DNA of 64,000 nt from GWE2-51-13 sp041736705 (GTDB taxonomy: Bacteria; Bacillota_I; Bacilli_A; Erysipelotrichales; Erysipelotrichaceae), in the NCBI GenBank assembly GCA_041736705.1, contig JBGSTC010000026.1, positions 5,834-69,833 of the forward strand, given 5' to 3'. The position numbers and the translations under genes were made by a program. Below the pieces are notes generated by a model. It did no database searches. It was given only the letters and a program-made list of their open reading frames with translations, and was not told where the DNA came from. Positions 16,429 to 26,053 of the stretch are shown here, piece by piece; positions within the stretch are counted from its first letter, which is position 1, and each line of letters starts with the position of its first letter.

Positions 16429-17661
16429 CATGAAGGCTTCGATTTCTTCGACTTCTTTCAGGATATTGGGAGACAGGATTTCGTATCCTTGTTCCGTGAC
16501 ACGGACATCGTCTTCGATGCGGATTCCGATCTTTTCTTTTTTACTGTATAGACCCGGTTCGACCGTGATCACATGACCCGGTTTGAGAACCATCGATTCG
16601 ACTTGACCGACATCATGCGTATCCAACCCCAAGAGATGGCTTACGCCATGGTAATAGATCTCGTCGATTTGTTCGGGGGTGTCGATGATTTTCGCATTGA
16701 CGGCTTCGACGCGATAGGTTTGTTTGACGATTTCGTTAAGGGTTTGAAGAGTCACACCCGGCTTGATCGCTTCGATGACACGTTTCTGAGCCAATAGGAC
16801 GATATTGTAGAGTTCTTTTTGACGATCCGTGAACTTCCCGTTGGCCGGGAATGTCCGTGAAATGTCGGCGCAGTAGTGTCCGTATTCCGCACCCAGGTCG
16901 AAGAGCACCAATTCGCCGTCGTTGATCGTGCGGTCGTTTTGGACATAGTGGAGGATACAGGCTTCGGGTCCCGAAGCCGCGATCGTATCAAAGGAAGGCT
17001 TGGCGTTGTGGCGCGAGAGTTCATAGTTGAAGTGGGCGACCGCTTCGTATTCTTTCATCCCGGGTTTCAAGTTGCGTAAGATCGCTTCGACCCCATGTTG
17101 GGTGATGTCGACGGCTTTCTTCAGCGCTTCGATCTCGGCCGAGGTTTTGAGGGATCGAAATCCGTTGATCGTTGTGTTCAGGTTGACGATCGTCAAGCCG
17201 GGATACAGGTCTTTGACTTTCTTTCCGAAAGTTTCCCCTTCAAACGGACGGGACTTCGTATCGAAGCGTTCCGAATCGATGTAGACGATCGAGAGGGTGT
17301 TGAAATTGACCGAACGAGCGAACGCGGCGTCGAACTGAGGGATGACTTGGATGACTTGCACCCCGCTGGTTTCGATCGCTTCTTCTTTTCGGATCGAGCG
17401 TCCGACCCATTTCTCGGCGGTCGCGTCGTATTCTTTGATGTAGAGGATTTCTTTTCTGCCTTGCGATGTCTTGACGAGTTGCAGGACGAGCCCGTCTTCG
17501 TCAAGTCCGGTCAGATAGAAGAAATTACGGTTGACGCTGAAGGGATAGGTCGAATCGGATGAACGTTTCACCAGTTCCCCTGCGAAAAAGACCGCGCAGC
17601 TTCCTTCCTCCATTTCCGCGAACACGCGTTCACGGCGATTGATATACAGTTGATTGTCCAT
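16420..17661 (-). CDS. pepP: Xaa-Pro aminopeptidase (M24 family)
   Basis: A 413-residue metallopeptidase that removes N-terminal residues preceding proline. The N-terminal AMP_N domain includes NFFYLTGLDEDG. The C-terminal pita-bread domain has the metal ligands in LVLFDLGAEYGHYCADISRTFP (shown only in part: DLGAEYGHYCADISRTFP), HGVSHLLGLDTHD, TVEPGLY and RIEDDVRV. All five ligand segments are present, so it should be active. It is followed by a terminator built into its stop codon and is preceded 12 bases away by the HD-domain gene, suggesting co-transcription. Confidence 0.94.
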   Translation of the reverse strand: MDNQLYINRRERVFAEMEEGSCAVFFAGELVKRSSDSTYPFSVNRNFFYLTGLDEDGLVLQLVKTSQGRKEILYIKEYDATAEKWVGRSIRKEEAIETSGVQVIQVIPQFDAAFARSVNFNTLSIVYIDSERFDTKSRPFEGETFGKKVKDLYPGLTIVNLNTTINGFRSLKTSAEIEALKKAVDITQHGVEAILRNLKPGMKEYEAVAHFNYELSRHNAKPSFDTIAASGPEACILHYVQNDRTINDGELVLFDLGAEYGHYCADISRTFPANGKFTDRQKELYNIVLLAQKRVIEAIKPGVTLQTLNEIVKQTYRVEAVNAKIIDTPEQIDEIYYHGVSHLLGLDTHDVGQVESMVLKPGHVITVEPGLYSKKEKIGIRIEDDVRVTEQGYEILSPNILKEVEEIEAFMSR

Positions 17662-17673
17662 GTCGTACCTTTC

Positions 17674-18897
17674 TTAATTCGCGGTTTCCCGCGGGAAATA
17701 CATCTTTTCGTCTTTTTTGTTTTCACCGCGGACGATCGCTGCGACCAAGACGGATGCCTGGGAGAGTTCCTTGATTTCGTTTTTGGTATTCAGAATCCAG
17801 ATCAGAGAGTTTTCTTTCTCTTGGTAGGGCGAATAAGGCCGCTGTATCGCCGTATCCAGGGCGAAGTAATACTCAGGGTCCAAGCCGGCGTCGATGACGT
17901 TCTGACGCTGCGCTTCGACTTGCTGGGGCGATTCGACTTCCGCGTATTCAAACAAACGCCGATCCATCAAGCGGGTCCCCAGATCCTTTAGGATACTATC
18001 GCTTTCTTGTCGTGCCAGTGTAAACGCATAGAGACACGCGGCTTCATCCAGTTCGAAGTGTTCTTTCAGTGTCGGGTACCCTTCGTGGAAGAAAGGTCCA
18101 AACATGGCGAAGCGCTTTGAAATCCCCGGGTCGACCGCATTCAATACGACCAGGCGTTTGAAGAAGCGCACCAAGATCGTTTCGAAACTCCTTGATACGG
18201 GATGATAGTAGACCTGCCAGTACATATGATAGCGGGCCATGATGTAGTCTTCGATCGTATGGACGCCGCTTTCTTTGACGACGAGTTTATCGTCATGAAG
18301 ACGCAAGGTCCTCAGGACGCGTTCTAAGTCGAAGGTACCGTAACTGGTCCCCGTGAAATACGCATCGCGCAAGAGATAATCCATGCGGTCGGCATCCAAT
18401 TGTCCGCTGACCACTTGATTGAGGATGGGGTTTGAATGTTTGTGTTGAAGGATGTCGACGATGTGTTTGGGGAGGTCGGGATGATGTGAAACCAAGACGT
18501 CATGGATCGTGCTATCACCCAAGAGGATCAGCGCACCCATCTTTTCATGGTTGAACTCCAGGACGGACTCGAAGGAATGCGAGAACGGTCCATGCCCGAT
18601 ATCGTGCAGCATCCCCGCCAACATCACTTCGATCTGTTCTTCTTCACTCAGTGCGTCCTTCAATCCTTCGACTTCGTTGACCATGCGACGGACGATTTCG
18701 TAGACCCCCAAGGAATGGGAGAAGCGCGAATGTTCGGCCGCATGATAGACCTGATGGGTCGCCCCGAGTTGATGGATCCTGCGTAAGCGTTGGAATTCGG
18801 GCGAATTCAAACAATCCCAGATCACCTGGTATTCGATATGGATGTATTCGTGGATCGGATCCCGTAATACCTTGACTTCGTTCAGTTTACCAAACAT
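17674..18897 (-). CDS. HD-domain phosphohydrolase (YwfO-like, dGTPase-related)
   Basis: A 407-residue HD-superfamily protein. The metal site is seen as HSRFSHSLGVY (first His), MLHDIGHGPFSHSFE (His-Asp) and QLDADRMDYLLRDAYFTG (final Asp). This arrangement matches YwfO/SAMHD1-like deoxynucleotide triphosphohydrolases of Bacillota, which hydrolyse dNTPs; exact specificity is not visible. It lies in a run of minus-strand genes, 12 bases from both pepP and ispF, so ispF-ywfO-like-pepP are likely one transcript. Confidence 0.87.
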   Translation of the reverse strand: MFGKLNEVKVLRDPIHEYIHIEYQVIWDCLNSPEFQRLRRIHQLGATHQVYHAAEHSRFSHSLGVYEIVRRMVNEVEGLKDALSEEEQIEVMLAGMLHDIGHGPFSHSFESVLEFNHEKMGALILLGDSTIHDVLVSHHPDLPKHIVDILQHKHSNPILNQVVSGQLDADRMDYLLRDAYFTGTSYGTFDLERVLRTLRLHDDKLVVKESGVHTIEDYIMARYHMYWQVYYHPVSRSFETILVRFFKRLVVLNAVDPGISKRFAMFGPFFHEGYPTLKEHFELDEAACLYAFTLARQESDSILKDLGTRLMDRRLFEYAEVESPQQVEAQRQNVIDAGLDPEYYFALDTAIQRPYSPYQEKENSLIWILNTKNEIKELSQASVLVAAIVRGENKKDEKMYFPRETAN

Positions 18898-18909
18898 GGG
18901 TGAACCCCC

Positions 18910-19389
18910 TTAGCCGTTCTTCTCAAGAAGAACGACGGCTTGTGCTGCGATCCCTTCGCCTCGTCCGATGAACCCGAGTTTCTCCCCCCGGGTCGCCTTG
19001 ACGCTGACTTGGTCGGTCGAAACATGCAAGGCGTTGGCAAGGCTGATCCGGATGGCATCGTTGTATTTCGCCAATTTCGGCGCTTCCAAGAGAACCAAAC
19101 TATCGACGTTGACCAAATGCCAACCCAACGCTTCGACTTTCATGACGACTTCTTGAAGAAGGAGGATCGATGAGATGCCTTTGTATCTGGGATCGGTGTC
19201 GGGAAAGTGTTTCCCCAAATCCCCCAGCGCCAACGCCCCCAACATCGCTTCCGCGATCGCATGGGTCAACACATCCGCATCCGAATGTCCTTCGGGTCCC
19301 AGGTCGCTCTCGATGGGAACACCGCCTAAAACCATATCCCTACCAATCCGTAACGGATGGATGTCCGTCGACTGTCCGATGCGCAGCAT
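18910..19389 (-). CDS. ispF: 2-C-methyl-D-erythritol 2,4-cyclodiphosphate synthase
   Basis: A 159-residue enzyme of the MEP isoprenoid pathway. The metal and substrate signatures are all present: GQSTDIHPL at the start, GPEGHSDADVLTHAIAEAML, FPDTDP and the C-terminal ATRGEKLGFIGRGEGI. The start at 19389 is chosen because AAGGGGAG lies two bases upstream and homologues begin at this point. It is probably the first gene of a transcript with the HD protein and pepP. It shows that the organism uses the MEP route rather than mevalonate. Confidence 0.96.
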   Translation of the reverse strand: MLRIGQSTDIHPLRIGRDMVLGGVPIESDLGPEGHSDADVLTHAIAEAMLGALALGDLGKHFPDTDPRYKGISSILLLQEVVMKVEALGWHLVNVDSLVLLEAPKLAKYNDAIRISLANALHVSTDQVSVKATRGEKLGFIGRGEGIAAQAVVLLEKNG

Positions 19390-19429
19390 AACTCCCCTTC
19401 TTTCATGTAAGCCTATTATACCACGCAAG

Positions 19430-19453
19430 AAAAAAGAACGGAAACTCCGTTCT
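19430..19453 (-). terminator. Terminator after the small membrane protein gene
   Basis: Stem AGAACGGA/TCCGTTCT, loop AAC, with a T run on the minus strand just after the stop of the 19453-19926 gene. Confidence 0.85.
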
Positions 19454-19926
19454 CATGCACGTTTTCTGGGTTTTGGGAAAAGCCGTCCGATCCCGTAGGA
19501 GAGCAGACAGAGGATCCCCGGGATGACGGGGTAGCCTTTATCGCTGAAGTACTCGAATAGATCGATTCCAAACGTCGTCAGGTCGTTGAACCCGCGTAAG
19601 ACATTCACATAAAGCAGGTTCATGATCATGGAAAGGATGTTTGTGATGCTTTGGAAACTCGCCAGCACCGTCATGAAACCGATCAAGAGGGCAGGCAAGA
19701 TGATCCACACAAACGTGATTTCATACCATCCGATCTTTCCGCGACGTCGACCCGCCACAAAAGCGAAGATCATCCAACCCGCCACGTAGACGCAAGAGAG
19801 GACCAACACGGTGTAATCGGGAAGATCGATCGGCAGGCGATTGAGGTTCACGAAATTCAGGATATAGATTAATGCAATGCCAAGAAAAACGAAGATGCCA
19901 TCGAGAACGGGGATGTTTCTTTTCAT
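19453..19926 (-). CDS. Unknown four-helix membrane protein
   Basis: A 157-residue protein that I do not recognise. Four hydrophobic segments are visible at about 9-27, 39-59, 71-92 and 133-148, separated by short basic loops such as AGRRRGKIGW; the tail GRLFPKPRKRA is basic, so the C-terminus is probably cytoplasmic. It has its own terminator and a plausible CAAGGAG site. No neighbour suggests a role. Confidence 0.7.
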   Translation of the reverse strand: MKRNIPVLDGIFVFLGIALIYILNFVNLNRLPIDLPDYTVLVLSCVYVAGWMIFAFVAGRRRGKIGWYEITFVWIILPALLIGFMTVLASFQSITNILSMIMNLLYVNVLRGFNDLTTFGIDLFEYFSDKGYPVIPGILCLLSYGIGRLFPKPRKRA

Positions 19927-20074
19927 GGGACTCCTTGGGGATAACGTGGGTATTCTTATTTAACCATATTTCCCTCTTTGAAAGATGAAGTTTACATGAA
20001 AAGCATTTCACATTTCATCAAATATCACTACTTCTCAATCCTGACCTTGAGTTTTTCTAGAATCGATTCACTTT

Positions 20075-20944
20075 CTAGTGTTCAAACTCTACTTTGATAT
20101 CATAATACTTCAGCAATGCGTCACTAACGATTTCCTTTAGTCTAGATTCGTATGACAAGGCAAAAGGAATCGACATCCGCTGATCTACAATTGCATCAAG
20201 TTGCCTTTTGTATTCGCTATTGGGTAACTGATTTGAATTCAACTCAAGGTCGATTAGACTTTGCTTGATATTATCTTCGATTTCTTTAATTGTTTCATCA
20301 GTCATTGGATCAATAATATAATCGCTTGAATTGAAATCTTCAATTGGAAACTTGTTATCGCCTTGACTAAATCTTGGTGATTTCTTTATTTCGATTGTGT
20401 TTTTTATCGGAATTATTCCAAATACACTTGAAGAGAAATTAAATTGATTCTTTTTTTCATATGCATCAATCACATTAAGAAAAACTAGATATCGTTGTCC
20501 GTCTCTCATTGGATAAACCGGTGAACCAAGCGCAATAAAAGCATCTTCACTTTTTGGATTCATCCTGTAATGCTCAAAAACATAGACTATATCCTGCAAT
20601 ACTACTTTACCTTCTTCTGACTTAATAATTTTATGCACCCTACATTTGGTTTTTACATACTCACCAATCATTACTCTTGAAATTGTCTCCACTTCAGCGA
20701 TGACATTCGATTCGCTTTCAAGTTGATGAAGAGATTCTACTCGGTTAAGAAAAAGAACTTTGTCATCATATTTCGCGTACTCGTCGCCTGTAAAATGGAC
20801 GATGAATTCCGAAAAAATGAGATTTCTTGCCTTTAATAATGACTCCGATACAGAAAAGGGTTCTTTTTTGACAGAAAGTATTCCAAAAACTAGTGTAAGT
20901 AAAATAGTCATAGTAATGATAGAAAGTTTATTTTTCGTGGACAT
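20075..20944 (-). CDS. Unknown membrane-anchored extracytoplasmic protein of an ABC island
   Basis: A 289-residue protein with an N-terminal hydrophobic segment (residues 8-24), no lipobox, and a hydrophilic body. I do not recognise the family. Segments such as DAFIALGSPVYPMRDGQRYLV resemble repeated patterns in secreted Bacillota proteins of unknown role. It overlaps the preceding ABC ATPase gene by 17 bases, so it is part of that operon. The DNA is clearly A+T-rich compared with flanking genes. It might be a substrate-binding or immunity-type accessory protein; this is a guess. Confidence 0.7.
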   Translation of the reverse strand: MSTKNKLSIITMTILLTLVFGILSVKKEPFSVSESLLKARNLIFSEFIVHFTGDEYAKYDDKVLFLNRVESLHQLESESNVIAEVETISRVMIGEYVKTKCRVHKIIKSEEGKVVLQDIVYVFEHYRMNPKSEDAFIALGSPVYPMRDGQRYLVFLNVIDAYEKKNQFNFSSSVFGIIPIKNTIEIKKSPRFSQGDNKFPIEDFNSSDYIIDPMTDETIKEIEDNIKQSLIDLELNSNQLPNSEYKRQLDAIVDQRMSIPFALSYESRLKEIVSDALLKYYDIKVEFEH

Positions 20945-21575
20945 CTTTTAATCCCTTCTTTTCTACTGCATAAACTTTGTCGCATAAAGACCGAATGTCA
21001 TAGACAGAATGTGAAGTAATGATAACGATCTTACCTTTTTCCTTGTGTTCCCTCACAAGATTATGTGTCATGTCCACTCCATCCGTATCCAACGCAGTTG
21101 TGAATTCATCTAGAATGAGAATATCAGGATCCTCCATGATGGCTTGAGCAACCCCAAGTCTTTGTTTCATTCCAAGAGAGTAGTTAGAAACTGGTTTTTT
21201 GTTATTGACGAGTCCTACTCTTTCATTTGACTCGATGATTTTACGATCATCGATTTTTCTTTGAAATCCAGCAAGGATTTTCAGGTTTTCAAATCCACTC
21301 AATTCTTCGAAGAAACCGGGATTCTCAATGATTACCCCTAGCGATGGTAAAAAATCGATGTCTTTCTTAAGTTCAAGTTCGTTGTATAGAATCTGTCCTG
21401 AACTTGGTCTCATCAACCCGCAGAGAAGTTTTAATAGTACAGTTTTTCCACAGCCGTTTTCACCAACGATGCCGTAGATTTTCCCACTTTCGAATTCACA
21501 GTTTATGTTTTCTAGTACACTCTGGCGAATAAACTTTTTACTGACATCCTTTAGTATGATTTTGTTTCCACTCAT
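20928..21575 (-). CDS. ABC transporter ATP-binding protein
   Basis: A 215-residue ATPase. Walker A is GENGCGKT, the signature is YSLGMKQRLGVAQAI, Walker B is ILILDEF with the following TTALD, and the switch histidine is in ITSHS. The signature has SLGMKQR as in the exporter-type CcmA/NatA ATPases of ABC-2 systems. It is directly adjacent to the membrane gene at 21576 and overlaps the exported-protein gene downstream. Together the four genes look like one exporter, for example for a peptide or antibiotic. Confidence 0.92.
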   Translation of the reverse strand: MSGNKIILKDVSKKFIRQSVLENINCEFESGKIYGIVGENGCGKTVLLKLLCGLMRPSSGQILYNELELKKDIDFLPSLGVIIENPGFFEELSGFENLKILAGFQRKIDDRKIIESNERVGLVNNKKPVSNYSLGMKQRLGVAQAIMEDPDILILDEFTTALDTDGVDMTHNLVREHKEKGKIVIITSHSVYDIRSLCDKVYAVEKKGLKDVHEK

Positions 21576-22256
21576 TTAGTATTCCACCTTTCTGGCGACT
21601 CTTACTAGCAGATTAAACAACAACATAACAATTAATAACCCAACGCCAAATACCATCCCGATTCCATTTGGCTCAACATTGTAGAGCAGAATGTTGACTA
21701 GTCCGATTTTGCCTTGAATGAAGCCGAAGATTATGAATAGATGTGCCAGGACGAATAGAACAATGAGCCGATCATCACGAACTCGTTGGTAAGATATGCA
21801 GATCAACTCGATTTCAATGAATAGGACTAGATTTGATAATAGAAATGGTGGTATTTGCTTCATAAAGGAAGCAAACCCAATATTGAGAGTGATGGAAAGG
21901 ATTACATATCGTAGAAACTCTATTGAGGCAAGAATCCAGAGAATCTTTCTAAGTATGAAAAACTGACTTTTCTTCATACTCTTGGAACGGGTAAGTGTGT
22001 ATGTAGAGATTTTGTTCAAATATCTTGTGTAATACTGGAAGCAATAAGAAAATAGAATCATTTCTGGAGTGATCCAAAATAGAATAAACATGACTTGCAT
22101 CAAATTCAAAGGAGACGACACAAAGAGTATAGGAAACGAAACCAAGTATGTTTTTATCATTTCATTCCCCAACGATTGCGAAAAGAGGTAAAGCAATCCA
22201 TACATGATGGATAGGTTTGCGATCAAGACATAGATCATAATTCTAGATATTCTCAT
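21576..22256 (-). CDS. Membrane protein, probable ABC-2-type permease subunit
   Basis: A 226-residue protein with six hydrophobic segments and few charged residues outside loops. No conserved motif identifies it; the role is taken from its place between an ABC ATPase (next base) and another membrane protein of similar size. The codon usage is A+T-rich like the other three genes of the island. Confidence 0.7.
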   Translation of the reverse strand: MRISRIMIYVLIANLSIMYGLLYLFSQSLGNEMIKTYLVSFPILFVSSPLNLMQVMFILFWITPEMILFSYCFQYYTRYLNKISTYTLTRSKSMKKSQFFILRKILWILASIEFLRYVILSITLNIGFASFMKQIPPFLLSNLVLFIEIELICISYQRVRDDRLIVLFVLAHLFIIFGFIQGKIGLVNILLYNVEPNGIGMVFGVGLLIVMLLFNLLVRVARKVEY

Positions 22257-22283
22257 GACTTCCCCCTCGATGTTTGTGTAATC

Positions 22284-23108
22284 CTATTTCCTTGAAATCA
22301 TCCATTTCTTAAGTTGAAGAAAAACAGTCAAGAAAAAGATATGCAAAAGCAAAATCAATGGTATTACTCTTTCAAGACTAAACCATCCTTCGTCAAGCAA
22401 CCTGTTTGCAAATGGATTTAGGAACAATTGCGGATATGCGCTACTAAATGGATAGCCAATTAAATTTACTAACAACGCGAATAAAACGGACAAGACGAAC
22501 GGTCCGATATAAGCAACTACTTTGGACTTAATAAAAATGCCTAATATGTAAGCTGTTAATGACAACACTCCCCCATAAATACTTATGTAGAAAATATAGA
22601 GGAAGTTGTAAAGATGCGGATGATTTACAAATAGGATCGAGTATCCTATAGAATCCTTCATAGGGTTTGAAAAACGTAAAATATATTTTTGAAAATAGGT
22701 AGCATCATGATTTATCATAGACAACATGAATATATACATAAGCCCAAAAAAGAAAAACATAATTAAAAAGCCAACTAAGAATTCTGTGATCGCTTTCGCA
22801 CTTAAATATCTTTTTGCTTCAACACGTGTAAAGATTTGGGGGTATATTTTCCGCTCAATGATTCCGATATCGCCATCAGGGAAGGTCACTGCCAATGGAA
22901 TAAGATACAAAAGTAGAAAAATGAACAGATCAGCTTTACTATTTAGTAGTATAAATTCACTCATATAGTCTGAGTTAGCAGCAATATTAAGAACACGATA
23001 GAAAAATAAACTAAGAACTGAAGAAAATACAGTTAAAACAACTGCATAATTAAGCAGCCGTCCTCTCTTCCAAATAATCTGAAAGTTCATTTTTATGAGT
23101 TCAATCAT
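22284..23108 (-). CDS. Membrane protein, probable ABC-2-type permease subunit
   Basis: A 274-residue membrane protein with six or more hydrophobic segments, opening with MIELIKMNFQIIWKRGRLLN, a basic amphipathic start usual for ABC-2 permeases. The start at 23108 is chosen because GGGGGAAG lies two bases upstream; an ATG 11 codons earlier lacks such a site. It is the first gene of the four-gene A+T-rich island, and pairs with the 21576-22256 protein to form a membrane channel, by inference. Confidence 0.72.
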   Translation of the reverse strand: MIELIKMNFQIIWKRGRLLNYAVVLTVFSSVLSLFFYRVLNIAANSDYMSEFILLNSKADLFIFLLLYLIPLAVTFPDGDIGIIERKIYPQIFTRVEAKRYLSAKAITEFLVGFLIMFFFFGLMYIFMLSMINHDATYFQKYILRFSNPMKDSIGYSILFVNHPHLYNFLYIFYISIYGGVLSLTAYILGIFIKSKVVAYIGPFVLSVLFALLVNLIGYPFSSAYPQLFLNPFANRLLDEGWFSLERVIPLILLLHIFFLTVFLQLKKWMISRK

Positions 23109-23192
23109 ATCTTCCCCCAGAAAGCGTATGTCTTTTTTCAATCATAACCGAAATTACAATCGAAATAAACACTCTATTTGATACAAATAATG

Positions 23193-23214
23193 CAAAAACC
23201 GAGTCGCCTCGGTT
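23193..23214 (-). terminator. Terminator overlapping the PP2C phosphatase stop codon
   Basis: Stem AACCGAG/CTCGGTT, loop TCGC, T run on the minus strand. Its outer bases include the stop codon of the phosphatase gene. Confidence 0.85.
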
Positions 23215-24392
23215 CAATACATCTCAACAGTCACTAGTTTTCTTTGCTTCCTTAGCTCTTCCGCAATCTCACGGACGAGATTGAGTTTAGCATTGAGCGA
23301 GATCAGCAACCCTTTTTCCGCTTTATGCGCCGGATTCTCCGCCAGCCCCAACATGAACCGTACTTTGACCGGTCCTTCCAGGAGTTTGCGTGCCAACCGT
23401 GTCGCTGCGTCCGGGCTGTCGTCGTTCAATAAGATCTGCAGGGCGTTTTGATTCAACGAGGCATGGCGAAGGAGATCTCTTGTACGACTCAGGGTCAGTA
23501 CGCCTTCGGTCACAAGATCGACCCCGTGGATGGATCCGGCCGGAGGCAAGGTCGCCCCGGGGAGGATCTCACCGATTTTCAGTTCTAGATTGAGTTCACG
23601 TGCGACCATCGACGCGGTCGTTCCGCCGCAGACGATTTTGGCACCCGGACGGGAAAGCCATTCATACACCAGGCGATGATCCTGCGACGGGTCCGAGGGC
23701 GGTCCGACAAGTACCGCGCTTTCCTGGTTCCCTTCCACGACGACGAAGGCGACGGTCGCGTCGTCCCCCGCTTCGAAATGATAGAGGGAGTCGACTTGAT
23801 CGATCAACCGATCCGCGAGATGGATCGGATTCATAGTTTTCATCAGGATTTCTTCCGTGGCACGCACGATTTCCTTGCGTTGCCAGCCGAAATTCAGGAT
23901 ACGGCCTAAACCTGCGTGTTCCACGCCGTCGGAGAAGCAGAGTAAAACATCGCCGGGAAGGACGTCGAAGCGGGCTTCGAAGATCGTCTTGCCTTCGATG
24001 AGGCTGGAAGTTCGCTCGATCGGAAGTTCCCGTCGATTACGGAAGAGGACGCTCTGGGGTTGGTCGAATTCGGCCAACTGTGCTTTTCCTTCCGAATCGA
24101 TCATCAATGCGGCGAACGTCGCATAGGCGATGTGCCGTTCTTCGCATTCAGGCAGGGTCGCCACCAAGGTCGCGACCGCTTCGCTGAGATCCAAGCCTTG
24201 AATCAAGAGTTCGCTGATGATGGTTGCGGAAAGGGTCGCCAGGATGTTCGCCTTGACGCCGCTTCCCAAGCCATCCGCCAACACCAGCACGAAGTTCTTT
24301 TCGTCGACGCGGATTTGGACATCGTCCCCGCAGAGTTCTTCCTTGGTTTTCGTCAACGAACGATAAGCCGCGTTGACGCGTGTTTCGATCAT
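23214..24392 (-). CDS. PP2C/SpoIIE-type serine phosphatase of the HsfB operon
   Basis: A 392-residue protein. The N-terminal part (about 1-220) is a PP2C-like phosphatase: metal-binding Asp in CGDDVQI, LVLADGLGSGVKAN and FSDGVEHAGLG, with GDDATVAFVVV at its end. The remaining part (about 230-392) is a less familiar domain containing a glycine-rich ILPGATLPPAGS segment. It is fused by ATGA overlap to the hydrogenase-like gene and is seen beside such genes in Clostridia. It likely passes a redox signal on by dephosphorylating a target such as an anti-sigma antagonist; none is in the window. Confidence 0.85.
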   Translation of the reverse strand: MIETRVNAAYRSLTKTKEELCGDDVQIRVDEKNFVLVLADGLGSGVKANILATLSATIISELLIQGLDLSEAVATLVATLPECEERHIAYATFAALMIDSEGKAQLAEFDQPQSVLFRNRRELPIERTSSLIEGKTIFEARFDVLPGDVLLCFSDGVEHAGLGRILNFGWQRKEIVRATEEILMKTMNPIHLADRLIDQVDSLYHFEAGDDATVAFVVVEGNQESAVLVGPPSDPSQDHRLVYEWLSRPGAKIVCGGTTASMVARELNLELKIGEILPGATLPPAGSIHGVDLVTEGVLTLSRTRDLLRHASLNQNALQILLNDDSPDAATRLARKLLEGPVKVRFMLGLAENPAHKAEKGLLISLNAKLNLVREIAEELRKQRKLVTVEMY

Positions 24393-26053
24393 TGGTCTTC
24401 CTCGACGCTTTTCTTCAGACGAGACAAGGCGATCTTGCTTTTCGCCGTGGTCTCTCCGAGTAGTTTCGCGATTTCCTGGACGGTACGCATTTGTTCATCC
24501 AAGACTTGTTGGGTGACAAGCAAGGTATCGGTACGGACTTGTTTCAAGTGTTTTTCACGCGTGGTTTCCTGGGTAAGATCCATCAGGATGATCAAGGTGC
24601 AGCGTTCTTCGGGTAAAGGCACGGTCGCATGCATGAAGGTGCGTCCGTACTGGGGATAGTCGCTTTGGATGTAATGGACTTGCGTTCGATCCAACACCAG
24701 GGGTTTGAGCTGGGGATCGGGAAGCAGGGCTTCCAAGGGGAAGCCGACCACGGGGAAATTGACGCAAGACAGAAGTTGACGTGCAGCCGGGTTGATCTCG
24801 ACGATATGGGCTTTGTCATCCACGATGATGATCCCGTTGGGGGTGTGTTGGATGACCGCGTTGGACATCGACTGGGCGCGCTCCAAAGCGAATGGAAGGC
24901 AGAGATAGGGGTCGGCTTTCTTGTCCAACACGGCTACCGCTTTTTCGCGACAGGTCGGATAGCCGCAGGCTCCGCAGTTCAGTTCTTTGGATGGATCGGT
25001 TTTCCCGAGTTTCTCAAGAACGGACAAGATGTCGGATTCAAGATGGATTTTCTGTATTAAAGGATGGGCGACGTGGGTCGTCGCGACCAATAATGGATTC
25101 ATCGGGAGATTATCCAGGACCCGGGTCGTACGCAGTGCCTGGATCGCCGCGATTTCACGGTCTTTATAGGGACGTAGGATCGGTCCGTTGATGCACGAAC
25201 CGACGCAGGCGCTCATTTCGATGAAGGTCGAGGGTAATTCATGGTTCATAAGTCCGTCCAGGACTTCCTTGACCCGATCGACCCCTTCCACGCACATCAG
25301 GTCGATGTTGTCGGAAACGAAGGGTCGCATGGATTTCAGGATCCCCGTGGACGCAGGATAGCTGCGTGCGATCCGACCGGAGAAAACTTCAGGGTTGTTT
25401 GGGGGATAACGGTCGTCGTAGATGCGGACCAATTGGTCGAGTTCGCTCATCGTGACGACCCCGTCGATGAATGATCTGAAGTCGGACGCCTCTTTGATTT
25501 TGGCGACGCAGGGGGAGATGAAGACGACTTTCGCCGAAGGATGGTTCTGCTTGATCAGTTTCCCGGAGACCACCATCGGGGATAAAGTCGGTGCTAAGAG
25601 ATGAGTCAATTGGGGATAACGGGTTTCGATATAGGTCACGACCGCGGGACAGCAGGTCGAAATGAAGGTTTGGTCGGGATAGTGGGCACCGAGTCGGACA
25701 TATTCCGAAGAGACATACGCCGCCCCTTGGGCCGTCTCGACAACATCGCTGAATCCGACTTCAAGCAGGCGTTTCTTCCATGCGGAAAAATCCGCATTCA
25801 ACACGGGATAACTGGGGGCCAGGCTGGCGATGACTTCCTCGCCGTTGAGGATCCATTGGCGGACTTGCGCCAGGTCGCTGGTGATTTGTTTGGCATCGTG
25901 GGGACAGACGGTATAGCACGCCCCGCACAGGATGCACTCTTCATCGTCGATCTCCGGTTTCCCGTTGACGAAGGAAATCGCCTTGGTCACGCAGGCCCGT
26001 ACGCAATGGTGGCAGGATTTACAGTTCGCTTCGAAAAGCGAAATCGGATTCAT
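24389..26053 (-). CDS. HsfB-type [FeFe] hydrogenase-like sensor with PAS domain
   Basis: A 554-residue protein. Order: two 4Fe-4S motifs (CKSCHHCVRAC and CILCGACYTVCP), an iron-hydrogenase large-subunit C-terminal domain (about 90-350), a CGACGYPTCREK 4Fe-4S domain, and a PAS domain with a coiled C-terminus. H-cluster cysteines remain (STCCPAVV, SPCVAKIKEA, SACVGSCING), but neighbours depart from catalytic enzymes: no W in L1, no M in L2, GSC instead of GGC in L3. This fits sensory group-D-like hydrogenases. It overlaps both the small [2Fe-2S] gene and the phosphatase gene. Confidence 0.88.
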   Translation of the reverse strand: MNPISLFEANCKSCHHCVRACVTKAISFVNGKPEIDDEECILCGACYTVCPHDAKQITSDLAQVRQWILNGEEVIASLAPSYPVLNADFSAWKKRLLEVGFSDVVETAQGAAYVSSEYVRLGAHYPDQTFISTCCPAVVTYIETRYPQLTHLLAPTLSPMVVSGKLIKQNHPSAKVVFISPCVAKIKEASDFRSFIDGVVTMSELDQLVRIYDDRYPPNNPEVFSGRIARSYPASTGILKSMRPFVSDNIDLMCVEGVDRVKEVLDGLMNHELPSTFIEMSACVGSCINGPILRPYKDREIAAIQALRTTRVLDNLPMNPLLVATTHVAHPLIQKIHLESDILSVLEKLGKTDPSKELNCGACGYPTCREKAVAVLDKKADPYLCLPFALERAQSMSNAVIQHTPNGIIIVDDKAHIVEINPAARQLLSCVNFPVVGFPLEALLPDPQLKPLVLDRTQVHYIQSDYPQYGRTFMHATVPLPEERCTLIILMDLTQETTREKHLKQVRTDTLLVTQQVLDEQMRTVQEIAKLLGETTAKSKIALSRLKKSVEEDQ

